This document shows, piece by piece, positions 1 to 5,361 of a DNA stretch of 11,715 nucleotides. Made by a program: the position numbers and the translations under genes. The number at the start of each line of letters is the position of its first letter. The stretch's first letter is position 1. Location of the stretch: positions 1 to 11,715 of the forward strand of contig JAHWHT010000025.1 of NCBI GenBank assembly GCA_019323135.1. The letters are read 5' to 3'. This DNA comes from Candidatus Woesearchaeota archaeon (GTDB lineage Archaea > Nanobdellota > Nanobdellia > Woesearchaeales > ARS49). Below the pieces are notes generated by a model, which worked only from the letters and a program-made list of their open reading frames with translations, did no database searches and was not told where the DNA came from.

Positions 1-190
1 GCCTAAGTTTTCTTTGGCCAAACCCTTTATTTTTTCTAAGTTTCAAAACTTCTGCGTATATTTCAAGAACTTTGTTTTTGCTTAATCCATTAAAATAAGT
101 CGTCATACCTGAATCTATGTATCTTTCCTTTAAATACGCTGTGCACACATGTCCAGTGCTAATTCCGTCTAAACTTATTTTATTTTCCAT
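1..190 (-). CDS. Partial gene, possible HTH DNA-binding protein (C-terminus beyond left edge)
   Basis: The frame is open from an ATG at 190 to the window edge and gives 63 residues, beginning MENKISLDGISTGHVC. It is too short to identify firmly. The last ~25 visible residues (SKNKVLEIYAEVLKLRKNKG, then FGQRKLR) look like the first helix and turn of a resolvase/homing-endonuclease-type helix-turn-helix, where a 'vlkLRk.G.gyrkia' pattern is common. That comparison is from memory and is weak. No clear Shine-Dalgarno lies in front of the ATG. Upstream AT-rich elements at 213-222 (right distance for a leaderless start) and 241-250 are the candidate promoters. The gene follows the solenoid gene on the same strand, separated by a terminator-like hairpin, so it is probably a separate transcription unit. 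The missing C-terminus prevents a functional call. Confidence 0.6.
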   Translation of the reverse strand, partial: MENKISLDGISTGHVCTAYLKERYIDSGMTTYFNGLSKNKVLEIYAEVLKLRKNKGFGQRKLR

Positions 191-240
191 ATTGCAAATA
201 ATTGATGTGAATTTTAATGACACTAAGAATACATACGTTG

Positions 241-250
241 CTTAAATAAT
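241..250 (-). promoter_or_regulatory. Weak TATA-like element for the partial gene
   Basis: The minus strand reads ATTATTTAAG here, about 55 nt upstream of the ATG at 190. A TSS would fall near 220. A second AT-rich element at 213-222 (CATTAAAATT on the minus strand) would instead give a leaderless transcript starting at the ATG. I cannot decide between them. Confidence 0.25.
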
Positions 251-253
251 TAG

Positions 254-286
254 TGAAAAAGAAATAATTAAGGCGTATGAAACGCC
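254..286 (-). terminator. Terminator-like hairpin plus T-rich tract at the end of the solenoid gene
   Basis: On the minus strand GGCGT (286-282, read as its complement) pairs with ACGCC across a 5-nt loop. It is followed by a T-rich run ending in CTTTTTC at about 254-262. The stem (272-276 with 282-286) lies inside the last codons of the solenoid gene (…FHTP-stop), so the 3' arm ends two bases before the stop codon. The T-tract is the part archaeal RNA polymerase would be expected to respond to. Confidence 0.4.
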
Positions 287-1713
287 CTACTGACTGAATG
301 AAGTAATTTATACGCTTTTGCTTTCTCTAAATCCCCTGCTGCTTTAGCATAATTAGCAGCACCTTCCCAATAGCCTTGTTCTTCTGCTTCTTTTGCTTCC
401 ACTCTGGCATTCAGAATTTTAAAATACTTAACTTGCTCATCAAATTCTTCCGCACTTTCTGTATTTCCCTGCGCTCTACAAAAAGCAGCAGCTTCATGAG
501 AAATACGCGCAGCAGAATAATAATTTCCATTAGCACCATCCTCCTTAATTGCAGATGTATAATGAGCTATTGCATTCTCAAAAGTCTCTTCTTGTTCTAC
601 TTTTTCTTCTAAAGAAGGTTTCCGGCCTAATTTATAATCCAATTCTCTTACTTTATCAGTCATCTTATGCTCCAGTGCATAATTTCTCGCTTTTACAAAT
701 TGATCAGAAGCTTCCAACATCTTCAGTGTTCTTGTTTTATCTTCTCTACCCCGAAAATATTCTATTCCCTCATCAAACAGTTTTAGCTTGACATGATACT
801 CAAAGATTCTATCTTCAATTCCTTCTGAAATACCTGTTTTAGACAAGCATTCTTTCAATAGCTCTAAAATTTCTTTCCTAGACAATCTACCTGAGCAACA
901 GCCTTCTTCAATTCCTTTCAAATATAGTTCTTGTGCCTCACTACGATATTGTGCAGATTCATTTGATAATTGCAGTGCTTGCTTAGCTGCATCAACATAT
1001 TGCCCGGTTTCCTTGAAAAGCTCAAATGCAACAGCATGGTGTCCGGTCTGCGCGGCAATGCCTGCAAGAGTCTTTGGCAGGTCTTGTTCTCTGCAAATCT
1101 CTTCAACTAAATCAAACATTCCTGTTTCTTTGATAAGTTTGATGAATTTTTCCTCTCGAGACTGATAACTTGATTTTATGGCTTCTTCTATTTTTGTTCT
1201 GACAATCTCTTTAGCTTCCTCGTCTCTCCCAAGCTCTTGGCACTTTTGTACTGCCTTTAGATGCGCGCCGTCTTTTTGGCACAAAGCAATATATTCGTCC
1301 CAATTTTCAAGCTTCTTAGCCATCTCAATTGCCAAATAAGTTTTGCCTGCCTCTTTATAGAGTTCAAGTGCTCTTTCATCAAGCCCGAATTCTTTTGCCA
1401 TGTCTGCAGCGTTCTCTGGCTTTCTTGCTTTTGCAACCAAGTCAACTGCTTTATCCATCCATAATATTTTTCTTGCAAGGGTTGCAGCAGTTTCAAGCGG
1501 TTTTGGATTTTTCCTATGCCAATCCGGATTTTTTTTGTATTCATCTGGAACAGGTTCATTGTCAAACTCTGACTCAAAAAAAGCTATCGCTTCTTTCATC
1601 ATTTCTTCCGGAAGTTGGTACTGTTTAGAAAGATCTACAATTGCATGCACTCTTCCTGGTTGAGTCTCTAATTCATTGATTAATTCTACTATATCTGATT
1701 GATTGTTTATCAT
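268..1713 (-). CDS. TPR-like alpha-solenoid protein, unknown function
   Basis: A 481-aa soluble protein with no signal peptide or membrane helix. From about residue 70 to the C-terminus it is a chain of short amphipathic helix pairs with small residues at packing positions. Typical segments are ALELYKEAGKTYLAIEMAKK, AFELFKETGQYVDAAKQAL and GYWEGAANYAKAAGDLEKAK. The pattern A-x-x-[LY]-Y/F-x-x-[AT]-G-x(3)-A-A is that of TPR/clathrin-type alpha-solenoids, which usually act as protein-protein scaffolds. The first ~60 residues (DIVELINELETQPGRVHAIV) may be a separate helical cap. The start is the ATG at 1713, because GAGGTG (1721-1726, minus strand) lies 7 nt upstream. An in-frame TTG at 1728 would put that Shine-Dalgarno inside the coding region. 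The gene has its own TATA box and ends in a terminator-like hairpin, so it is probably monocistronic. No catalytic motif is visible and its partner is unknown. Confidence 0.85.
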   Translation of the reverse strand: MINNQSDIVELINELETQPGRVHAIVDLSKQYQLPEEMMKEAIAFFESEFDNEPVPDEYKKNPDWHRKNPKPLETAATLARKILWMDKAVDLVAKARKPENAADMAKEFGLDERALELYKEAGKTYLAIEMAKKLENWDEYIALCQKDGAHLKAVQKCQELGRDEEAKEIVRTKIEEAIKSSYQSREEKFIKLIKETGMFDLVEEICREQDLPKTLAGIAAQTGHHAVAFELFKETGQYVDAAKQALQLSNESAQYRSEAQELYLKGIEEGCCSGRLSRKEILELLKECLSKTGISEGIEDRIFEYHVKLKLFDEGIEYFRGREDKTRTLKMLEASDQFVKARNYALEHKMTDKVRELDYKLGRKPSLEEKVEQEETFENAIAHYTSAIKEDGANGNYYSAARISHEAAAFCRAQGNTESAEEFDEQVKYFKILNARVEAKEAEEQGYWEGAANYAKAAGDLEKAKAYKLLHSVSRAFHTP

Positions 1714-1743
1714 TATTACCCACCTCAAGAAGAAAAATAAAAC

Positions 1744-1757
1744 TAATATATATTAAT
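1744..1757 (-). promoter_or_regulatory. TATA box for the alpha-solenoid gene
   Basis: The minus strand reads ATTAATATATATTAG around these bases. The predicted TSS about 26 nt downstream is near 1725, giving a leader of roughly a dozen bases that just includes the GAGGTG Shine-Dalgarno at 1721-1726. The region between box and TSS is pyrimidine-rich, so it could also help terminate the preceding 110-aa gene. Confidence 0.55.
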
Positions 1758-1784
1758 CTTTGTTACCACCAACTCTGAGATAAT

Positions 1785-2117
1785 TTACTTACATTCACTG
1801 CTAGTAGCCAGCCAATTAACTAAATGGCCCCATTTATCAATCATGCCAGCATGTTTGCAATCAGAAAATGATGTTCCCTGCAAATCTCTTTTTTTGATGC
1901 CCATTTTTCTAAGAAGTCTCACTAAACCAGTTGCCTCGGAAGCAGATTTATAGTTGCTGCTAATCCTCTCACCTCTATATTCTGCTGTTAGATTTAATTT
2001 GCCAAAAGGATTCACATCAATATAAATATCATATTGCTTAGGGTCACGCACCCATCTAGTCCAAACTAATTGATAATCATGCGCTTCATCATCTGACTGA
2101 ATAAATTGATATGCCAT
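1785..2117 (-). CDS. Hypothetical 110-aa protein
   Basis: I do not recognise the family. The 110-aa product is soluble, with no signal peptide or membrane helix. The first ~55 residues (YQLVWTRWVRDPKQYDIYID, then VNPFGKLNLTAEYRGE) read like several beta-strands. The second half (SASEATGLVRLLRKMGIKKR) begins with a clear amphipathic helix, and the protein ends in a Trp-containing helix (MIDKWGHLVNWL). Three tryptophans in the strand region and end helix suggest a small alpha/beta domain. The ATG start at 2117 is supported by GGGAG at 2122-2126 on the minus strand and by a TATA box upstream. It has its own promoter, so no functional link to the permease operon behind it can be claimed. Confidence 0.75.
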   Translation of the reverse strand: MAYQFIQSDDEAHDYQLVWTRWVRDPKQYDIYIDVNPFGKLNLTAEYRGERISSNYKSASEATGLVRLLRKMGIKKRDLQGTSFSDCKHAGMIDKWGHLVNWLATSSECK

Positions 2118-2147
2118 CTTCTCCCACTTAAAATATATGCAGTCACA

Positions 2148-2157
2148 GTTTAAAAAG
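2148..2157 (-). promoter_or_regulatory. TATA box for the 110-aa gene
   Basis: The minus strand reads CTTTTTAAAC, the same core as the 97-aa gene's promoter at 4117-4126. A TSS about 26 nt on (near 2126) would leave a very short leader containing the GGGAG Shine-Dalgarno. An alternative TATATTTT at 2130-2138 is too close to the ATG. The T5 run also follows the stop of the permease gene and may help end that transcript. Confidence 0.45.
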
Positions 2158-2165
2158 CTATTGGC

Positions 2166-2930
2166 CTATTTCTTAAGAATTAGCAGTATTGCAGCGATAA
2201 ATAAATACACTCCAAATATCATTTTTATTGTGTTTGAAGGCAGGCTATTTGTGAAAGCTGCCCCTAATATTGCTCCAACCATCGCAGTAGGTATCAAGAA
2301 TTTAAGTGATTTTACATCAATATTATCAAATTTTCTGTGAAATATTGCGCCTGCAAAAGTAGTAGGCAATATCACAGTCAAAGAAGTTGCAACTGCTTGA
2401 TGTATATTCAATCCAAAGAACAAATTTAGTACTGGAACCATTATCACTCCGCCTCCAATACCTAATAATGCTGAAGCAGATCCTGCAACTAACCCTAAAA
2501 CAATCAACAAAGGATATGCAGTTATTGTTGTGATTGCTTGTGTTGGTATTTTGATGATGTTAGTCATCTTAAGGCCAGTAAAAATTATCAATACTGCAAA
2601 TACTCTTTTCAATATCTTGCTCTGTATTTTTTTAGCCAATGTTGCCCCAAACTTTGCTCCGATAACAGAGCCAGCAACAATAAACAAAACCATCATCCAT
2701 TTAATATTAGAACTTTCTATTATATAATGCACAATTATCCCAACAAATGCTGTTGGCACTATTGTTGCTAAAGAGGTTCCTATGGCTTTCTTCATGTCAT
2801 AGCAAAAAAATAGAACTAATGCAGGAACCATTATTGCTCCGCCCCCAATACCAAGGGCTGCACTCAGGAATCCTGCAATAAGACCTAAAAATAATAATCC
2901 AAAACTATGCAGTTTAATTATGCACTTCAT
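2166..2930 (-). CDS. TauE/SafE-family membrane permease
   Basis: A 254-aa polytopic membrane protein with about eight hydrophobic segments, close to the usual length of the TauE/SafE (sulfite exporter-like) family. The family's internal duplication is plain. Residues 12-68 and 142-198 are homologous halves, each with the signature ALGIGGGAIMVP (25-36) or LLGIGGGVIMVP (155-166), then a conserved A-x-[GA]-T-S-L motif (residues 49-54 and 179-184), then [VL]PT. Family members move small organic or sulfur anions (sulfite, taurine-derived sulfonates, sulfoacetate) across the plasma membrane; the substrate cannot be read here. I start it at the ATG at 2930, which overlaps the lipoprotein stop as ATGA, implying translational coupling. 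An upstream in-frame GTG at 2939 is the alternative. It is the second gene of an operon with the lipoprotein. Confidence 0.9.
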   Translation of the reverse strand: MKCIIKLHSFGLLFLGLIAGFLSAALGIGGGAIMVPALVLFFCYDMKKAIGTSLATIVPTAFVGIIVHYIIESSNIKWMMVLFIVAGSVIGAKFGATLAKKIQSKILKRVFAVLIIFTGLKMTNIIKIPTQAITTITAYPLLIVLGLVAGSASALLGIGGGVIMVPVLNLFFGLNIHQAVATSLTVILPTTFAGAIFHRKFDNIDVKSLKFLIPTAMVGAILGAAFTNSLPSNTIKMIFGVYLFIAAILLILKK

Positions 2931-3406
2931 CCAGTCCACTCTTGCTTAACTACCTGTCCATTTGGAAGCTTCATCTCAAAATAACCAGATTCTTTATTTT
3001 CAGCAAAATAATAATCCATTGTTGTCTCTCCTAATGGCGTCTGTGCAGTGTACAATACATGACATAGTCCTGCATACTCCCCATCTGAAACTAATCCTTT
3101 TATTTCCCATTGTGCAGATGCATCTATTTCCGAATCAGTTGATTCAAAATTCCAATTTGCTCCTTCTTTGCACCATTCATCATCTGGAGAAGTTGATTCT
3201 GCATCAATTGCTATTGGTGTTGGCTTCATATCCTCTACTTTTATTTCTTGTGCTTCATCAGGCACATCTATCTTGAATTTTATCTGACTTTTAGTTTCTC
3301 CAACTACATCTCCTTTTTTCACAGTATGTTGTTCTGCTTTTTGTTGTTCAGCACATCCTAATAGAACAACCAATAATATTAGACTTAGTACGATTAATCT
3401 CTTCAT
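2927..3406 (-). CDS. Lipoprotein, first gene of an operon with the TauE/SafE permease
   Basis: A 159-aa exported protein. The N-terminus MKRLIVLSLILLVVLLGC is a lipoprotein signal peptide with lipobox LLGC, so Cys18 would be lipid-modified and the mature part would sit outside the membrane. Residues 19-75 are a polar, probably flexible tether. A compact domain follows (about 76-157), with two cysteines (C79 in EWCKEGANW, C115 in GLCHVLY) that could form a disulfide and a C-terminal beta-rich stretch (TTMDYYFAENKESGYFEMKL). I have an impression of similar lipoproteins in other uncultivated archaea but no named family. The start is the ATG at 3406, 5 nt after GGTGAT; upstream ATG/TTG codons at 3418 and 3433 would bury the signal peptide. 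The stop overlaps the permease start as ATGA, so the two are made together and may work together, for instance with the lipoprotein handling a ligand outside. Confidence 0.8.
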   Translation of the reverse strand: MKRLIVLSLILLVVLLGCAEQQKAEQHTVKKGDVVGETKSQIKFKIDVPDEAQEIKVEDMKPTPIAIDAESTSPDDEWCKEGANWNFESTDSEIDASAQWEIKGLVSDGEYAGLCHVLYTAQTPLGETTMDYYFAENKESGYFEMKLPNGQVVKQEWTG

Positions 3407-3437
3407 GTGTATCACCATACATGCTTTTTGCAATCTA

Positions 3438-3453
3438 ATTTATATATTTTTTG
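3438..3453 (-). promoter_or_regulatory. Strong TATA box for the lipoprotein-permease operon
   Basis: The minus strand reads AAAAAATATATAAATT: an A-rich BRE-like stretch followed by TATATAAA. A TSS about 26 nt downstream (near 3418) leaves a 12-nt leader with the GGTGAT Shine-Dalgarno. It is one of the best-looking archaeal core promoters in the window. Confidence 0.65.
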
Positions 3454-3458
3454 ATTAT

Positions 3459-3483
3459 GCACATAGCGAAGTTAGCTACGTGC
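3459..3483 (-). terminator. 9-bp stem-loop directly after the M50 peptidase stop
   Basis: GCACATAGC (3459-3467) and GCTACGTGC (3475-3483) form a 9-bp inverted repeat with one G-T/U wobble and a 7-nt loop. It starts at the base right after the M50 gene's TAA stop. It is not followed by a T-run, so it may protect or trim a 3' end rather than terminate. It also sits just upstream of the TATA box of the next operon and could be an operator. Confidence 0.4.
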
Positions 3484-4071
3484 TTACATTATAGCAGAAA
3501 ACACTGCGCCGCTCCCAAAAGTAAGAACTATTGCCAATATTAGAAATAATGCATACACTGCTTTGTTCCAGATAAACACCTTAAATCCATCAAATGCTGG
3601 AAATGGAAGTAAATTAAATAAGCCTAACCAAAAGTTTATTGTCATTCCAGGAATACAGACAATCTGCGTTTCTGGAATAAAAAACGCAATAACCCCAAAA
3701 AATAAGCCAACTATCAAATTAATAACAGGACCTATCAATGAAATATAAGCATTTTTTCTCTTTGTCAGGTATCCTTTGATATGAACCGCTCCTGGCGCTG
3801 CAAATATAAAACCCATAAATGAAAACAATAAAGCCAATCCTAGCATAAAATTATTTGCCCTGAATTCTGCCCAACAGCCATACTTCTGCGCAAGAAATTT
3901 ATGCCCTAATTCATGGAATATAAAACCAATTCCCACTGTAAAGCCAGATATCGCAACTACAATCAAGAAAGCAGGCTCAAAAGTAATCCCAACAAATGCT
4001 ATCGCAAATGCCAATGAAATAATAAACCACGCTCTTAGTAAATGACTGATTTCTGTTCTGGACATATTCAT
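3484..4071 (-). CDS. Site-2-protease-like M50 membrane metalloprotease
   Basis: A 195-aa integral membrane zinc protease. The zinc-binding motif HELGH is at 53-57 within a hydrophobic segment, and the third metal ligand is Asp161 in NLLPFPAFDG (153-162), the family's N-x-x-P-x-P-x-x-D-G motif. A conserved GPVINLIVG segment (114-122) lies between, as in the S2P/RseP/SpoIVFB core. About five or six hydrophobic helices surround these motifs, and there is no PDZ or CBS domain, so it is a minimal core. Such enzymes cleave substrate helices inside the membrane; the substrate here is unknown. I chose the ATG at 4071 (MNMSRTEIS) because a TATA box lies about 27 nt before it, making it leaderless. The longest frame would start at 4149 and overlap the divergent gene's start. 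ATG codons at 4134 and 4113 are less likely alternatives. Confidence 0.88.
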   Translation of the reverse strand: MNMSRTEISHLLRAWFIISLAFAIAFVGITFEPAFLIVVAISGFTVGIGFIFHELGHKFLAQKYGCWAEFRANNFMLGLALLFSFMGFIFAAPGAVHIKGYLTKRKNAYISLIGPVINLIVGLFFGVIAFFIPETQIVCIPGMTINFWLGLFNLLPFPAFDGFKVFIWNKAVYALFLILAIVLTFGSGAVFSAIM

Positions 4072-4090
4072 ATTATAGAAGCCTGGGTTT

Positions 4091-4103
4091 GAGATATTTA
4101 AAT
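4091..4103 (-). promoter_or_regulatory. TATA box of the M50 gene (leaderless start)
   Basis: The minus strand reads CATTTAAATATC, centred near 4098. The ATG at 4071 is about 27 nt downstream, where the TSS would be expected, and no Shine-Dalgarno precedes that ATG. The same CATTTAAATA core appears in the Cys-repeat operon's promoter at 5398-5409. Confidence 0.5.
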
Positions 4104-4115
4104 GTTTCTGCATAA

Positions 4116-4127
4116 TCTTTTTAAACC
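4116..4127 (+). promoter_or_regulatory. TATA box of the 97-aa gene (leaderless start)
   Basis: The plus strand reads TCTTTTTAAACC with the core at 4118-4125. The ATG at 4148 lies about 27 nt from the core's centre, so the transcript would begin at the start codon. No Shine-Dalgarno precedes the ATG. It is back to back with the M50 promoter, about 15 nt apart. Confidence 0.55.
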
Positions 4128-4147
4128 AGCCCATTCTGAAACACATC

Positions 4148-4441
4148 ATGCCTGAAGAAATCGTAATTCAAGAAACTTTAGCAAAAAAAGTAGTTTATTT
4201 TACTACAGTTCATGTTCCGCAAGAAGATCACGATAATGTAGAATTGAGAGATTCTGCAGTAAACAAAATGCAATCTGTTAAAGGATATGACCAGGAATTC
4301 AACAGTTTTGTCACTCCTTTTCCAACACAGATTTGGGGTAAAACCTGCTGGTATGTTTCTTCAACAAATAAACAGCACACTCAAGATATCGCAGAAGCTA
4401 TTCTTCAAAGTTTTGATGTAGAATATAAAATAAAAAAATAA
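4148..4441 (+). CDS. Hypothetical 97-aa protein
   Basis: I do not recognise the family. The 97-aa product is small, soluble and acidic in its first half. It has beta-strand-like pieces (KKVVYFTTVHVP, KTCWYVSST), a central polar region with Asp/Glu/His (VPQEDHDNVELRDS), and a C-terminal helix (QHTQDIAEAILQSFDVEY) ending in a lysine-rich tail. The alternation could fit a small ferredoxin-like alpha/beta sandwich, but that is inference. It is transcribed divergently from the M50 protease from a separate leaderless promoter and converges on the holin-like gene with a 10-bp gap. It may share regulation with the protease because the two core promoters lie so close; no functional link is shown. Confidence 0.75.
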   Translation: MPEEIVIQETLAKKVVYFTTVHVPQEDHDNVELRDSAVNKMQSVKGYDQEFNSFVTPFPTQIWGKTCWYVSSTNKQHTQDIAEAILQSFDVEYKIKK

Positions 4442-4450
4442 AAAAATAAT
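4424..4450 (-). terminator. T-tract terminator for the Cys-repeat/holin-like operon
   Basis: Directly after the holin-like gene's TAG stop, the minus strand has two runs of seven T within a T-rich stretch (ATTTTTTTATTTTTTTATTTTA). Such tracts terminate archaeal RNA polymerase without a hairpin. The tract doubles as the Lys-rich last codons (KIKK-stop) of the convergent 97-aa gene. I see no matching T-tract for that plus-strand gene. Confidence 0.55.
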
Positions 4451-4451
4451 T

Positions 4452-4745
4452 CTACAAGAACTTATTGTATAACCATACAAATATGTATCCGCCGATAAAC
4501 GCATCAACAAATCCCCAGATTCCGCCGATTATTGATCCGCTTATTGTAGTGGAATATCCTATGTAGATTGTTGAAAACAGTTTTTCAAATCCAGTTCCAT
4601 AACCTTTTGCTGCAGCAAGTCCCATTATCAGGCAAGCTAAGCCCCATATAATACCTGCTGCAAGAGCAAATGCTTTTGGATTAAGCTTTCCTGAACAAGG
4701 AGAGCATACAGCTTTTCTAGTTGTTTTCTTTCTTTTTTTTGCCAT
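4452..4745 (-). CDS. Small holin-like membrane protein with two hydrophobic regions
   Basis: A 97-aa protein. The cytoplasmic-looking basic N-terminus (AKKRKKTTRK) carries a C-S-P-C pair (14-17) that could be half of a metal site. Two hydrophobic, Gly-rich regions follow, about 26-47 and 63-93 (the second with IIGGIWGFVDAFIGG, long enough for one long or two short helices), then a WLYNKF tail. I recall very similar small archaeal proteins carrying the automatic label 'bacteriophage holin'; that label rests on topology and does not show lysis, and no phage genes are nearby. The start is the ATG at 4745, because GAGGTGAT (4752-4759 on the minus strand) lies 6 nt upstream; an upstream in-frame GTG at 4754 lies inside that site. 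It follows the Cys-repeat gene by 14 bp, so the two form an operon. Confidence 0.82.
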   Translation of the reverse strand: MAKKRKKTTRKAVCSPCSGKLNPKAFALAAGIIWGLACLIMGLAAAKGYGTGFEKLFSTIYIGYSTTISGSIIGGIWGFVDAFIGGYIFVWLYNKFL

Positions 4746-4759
4746 AAGTATCACCTCTT

Positions 4760-5347
4760 TTATCTAAAATTTCTAAAATTGCATGAATTGAATTGATAAC
4801 CATCTTCGCAGTTTATCAAGACACAGTTTCCAGACATTGTTTTTTTACACATCACGGTTGGTGTTTGTGTTGACTCAACGCATTTAATCTGCCTGCATCC
4901 CAAGTCATTCATATAATACTTGAACTCTTGGCCATTTGCCCTGCAAGATTCCATTCTTTTATTTAATTCATACGCAGTTGGGCAGACTGGTTTTTCTCTA
5001 GTGCATTTTACTTGTCTGCACCCCAAAGTATCCGTATAACGCGTGTAATCTTGGTTTTTTCGCTTGCATGCTTTTATAGTGTTATCTAGCATTTCTGCTG
5101 ATGGGCAGATCTTTTGTTTTTCTGCATCAACACACTTTATTTGCTTGCACCGGTTTGCATCAAAATATACTTGGTAATTTTTTCCCTGTGCTTTGCATGT
5201 CCGCATTTGATTGTATAGCTCATTTGTAGCCATGCATGCTGGCTTTAATGCTTTCGCAACGTTGTGATCTCCTACTGGCATCATCTGTGATGAAGCTAGC
5301 TGTGCAAATAACAATATTGCTATCATTGATATAAGAATTAATCTCAT
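4760..5347 (-). CDS. Secreted cysteine-repeat protein, novel-looking
   Basis: A 195-aa exported protein. Residues 1-20 form a signal peptide (MRLILISMIAILLFAQLASS) with likely cleavage near S20/Q21. The rest is soluble and contains three copies of a ~41-residue unit with the exact spacing C-x12-C-x15-C-x4-C (Cys 38/51/67/72, 81/94/110/115, 122/135/151/156). Each unit begins near a C-[PM]-x-x and ends with G/R-C-[KR]-Q-[IV]-K-C. A fourth, divergent Cys cluster (167, 175, 180, 189) ends the protein. The total of 16 cysteines, all after the signal peptide and even in number, points to stacked disulfide-linked modules outside the membrane. I do not recognise the module. The start is the ATG at 5347, with a strong AGGAGGTT (5354-5361, minus strand) upstream. 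It leads the operon with the holin-like gene. Adhesion, inhibitor or surface-layer roles are all possible. Confidence 0.85.
   Translation of the reverse strand: MRLILISMIAILLFAQLASSQMMPVGDHNVAKALKPACMATNELYNQMRTCKAQGKNYQVYFDANRCKQIKCVDAEKQKICPSAEMLDNTIKACKRKNQDYTRYTDTLGCRQVKCTREKPVCPTAYELNKRMESCRANGQEFKYYMNDLGCRQIKCVESTQTPTVMCKKTMSGNCVLINCEDGYQFNSCNFRNFR
4880..5236 (-). repeat. Three protein-level Cys repeats within the exported protein
   Basis: The repeats occupy 5132-5236, 5003-5107 and 4880-4984 (Cys to Cys). All share C-x12-C-x15-C-x4-C. Linkers between units are 8 and 6 residues. Beyond the cysteines, aromatic pairs (Y/F-x-x-Y, residues 58/61, 101/104, 142/145) and the closing [KR]-Q-[IV]-K-C recur. 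Repeats 2 and 3 are the most alike (TLGCRQVKC, DLGCRQIKC). Confidence 0.85.
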
Positions 5348-5361
5348 CTTCTCAACCTCCT

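Noticed and set aside
376..791. Plus-strand ORFs of 78-80 aa opposite the solenoid gene
   Set aside because: They lie entirely antisense to a well-supported gene and have low-complexity hydrophobic content typical of the reverse of an AT-rich reading frame.
2962..3276. 104-aa plus-strand ORF opposite the lipoprotein gene
   Set aside because: Leu/His/Gln-rich shadow; the minus-strand lipoprotein has a signal peptide, Shine-Dalgarno and promoter.
4072..4149. Extended M50 N-terminus starting at 4149
   Set aside because: It would overlap the divergent gene's start codon and run through both TATA boxes; the ATG at 4071 fits a leaderless start.
4452..5347. Prophage or lysis cassette suggested by the holin-like protein
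   Set aside because: No phage structural, integrase or endolysin gene is nearby, and the topology alone does not show lysis function.
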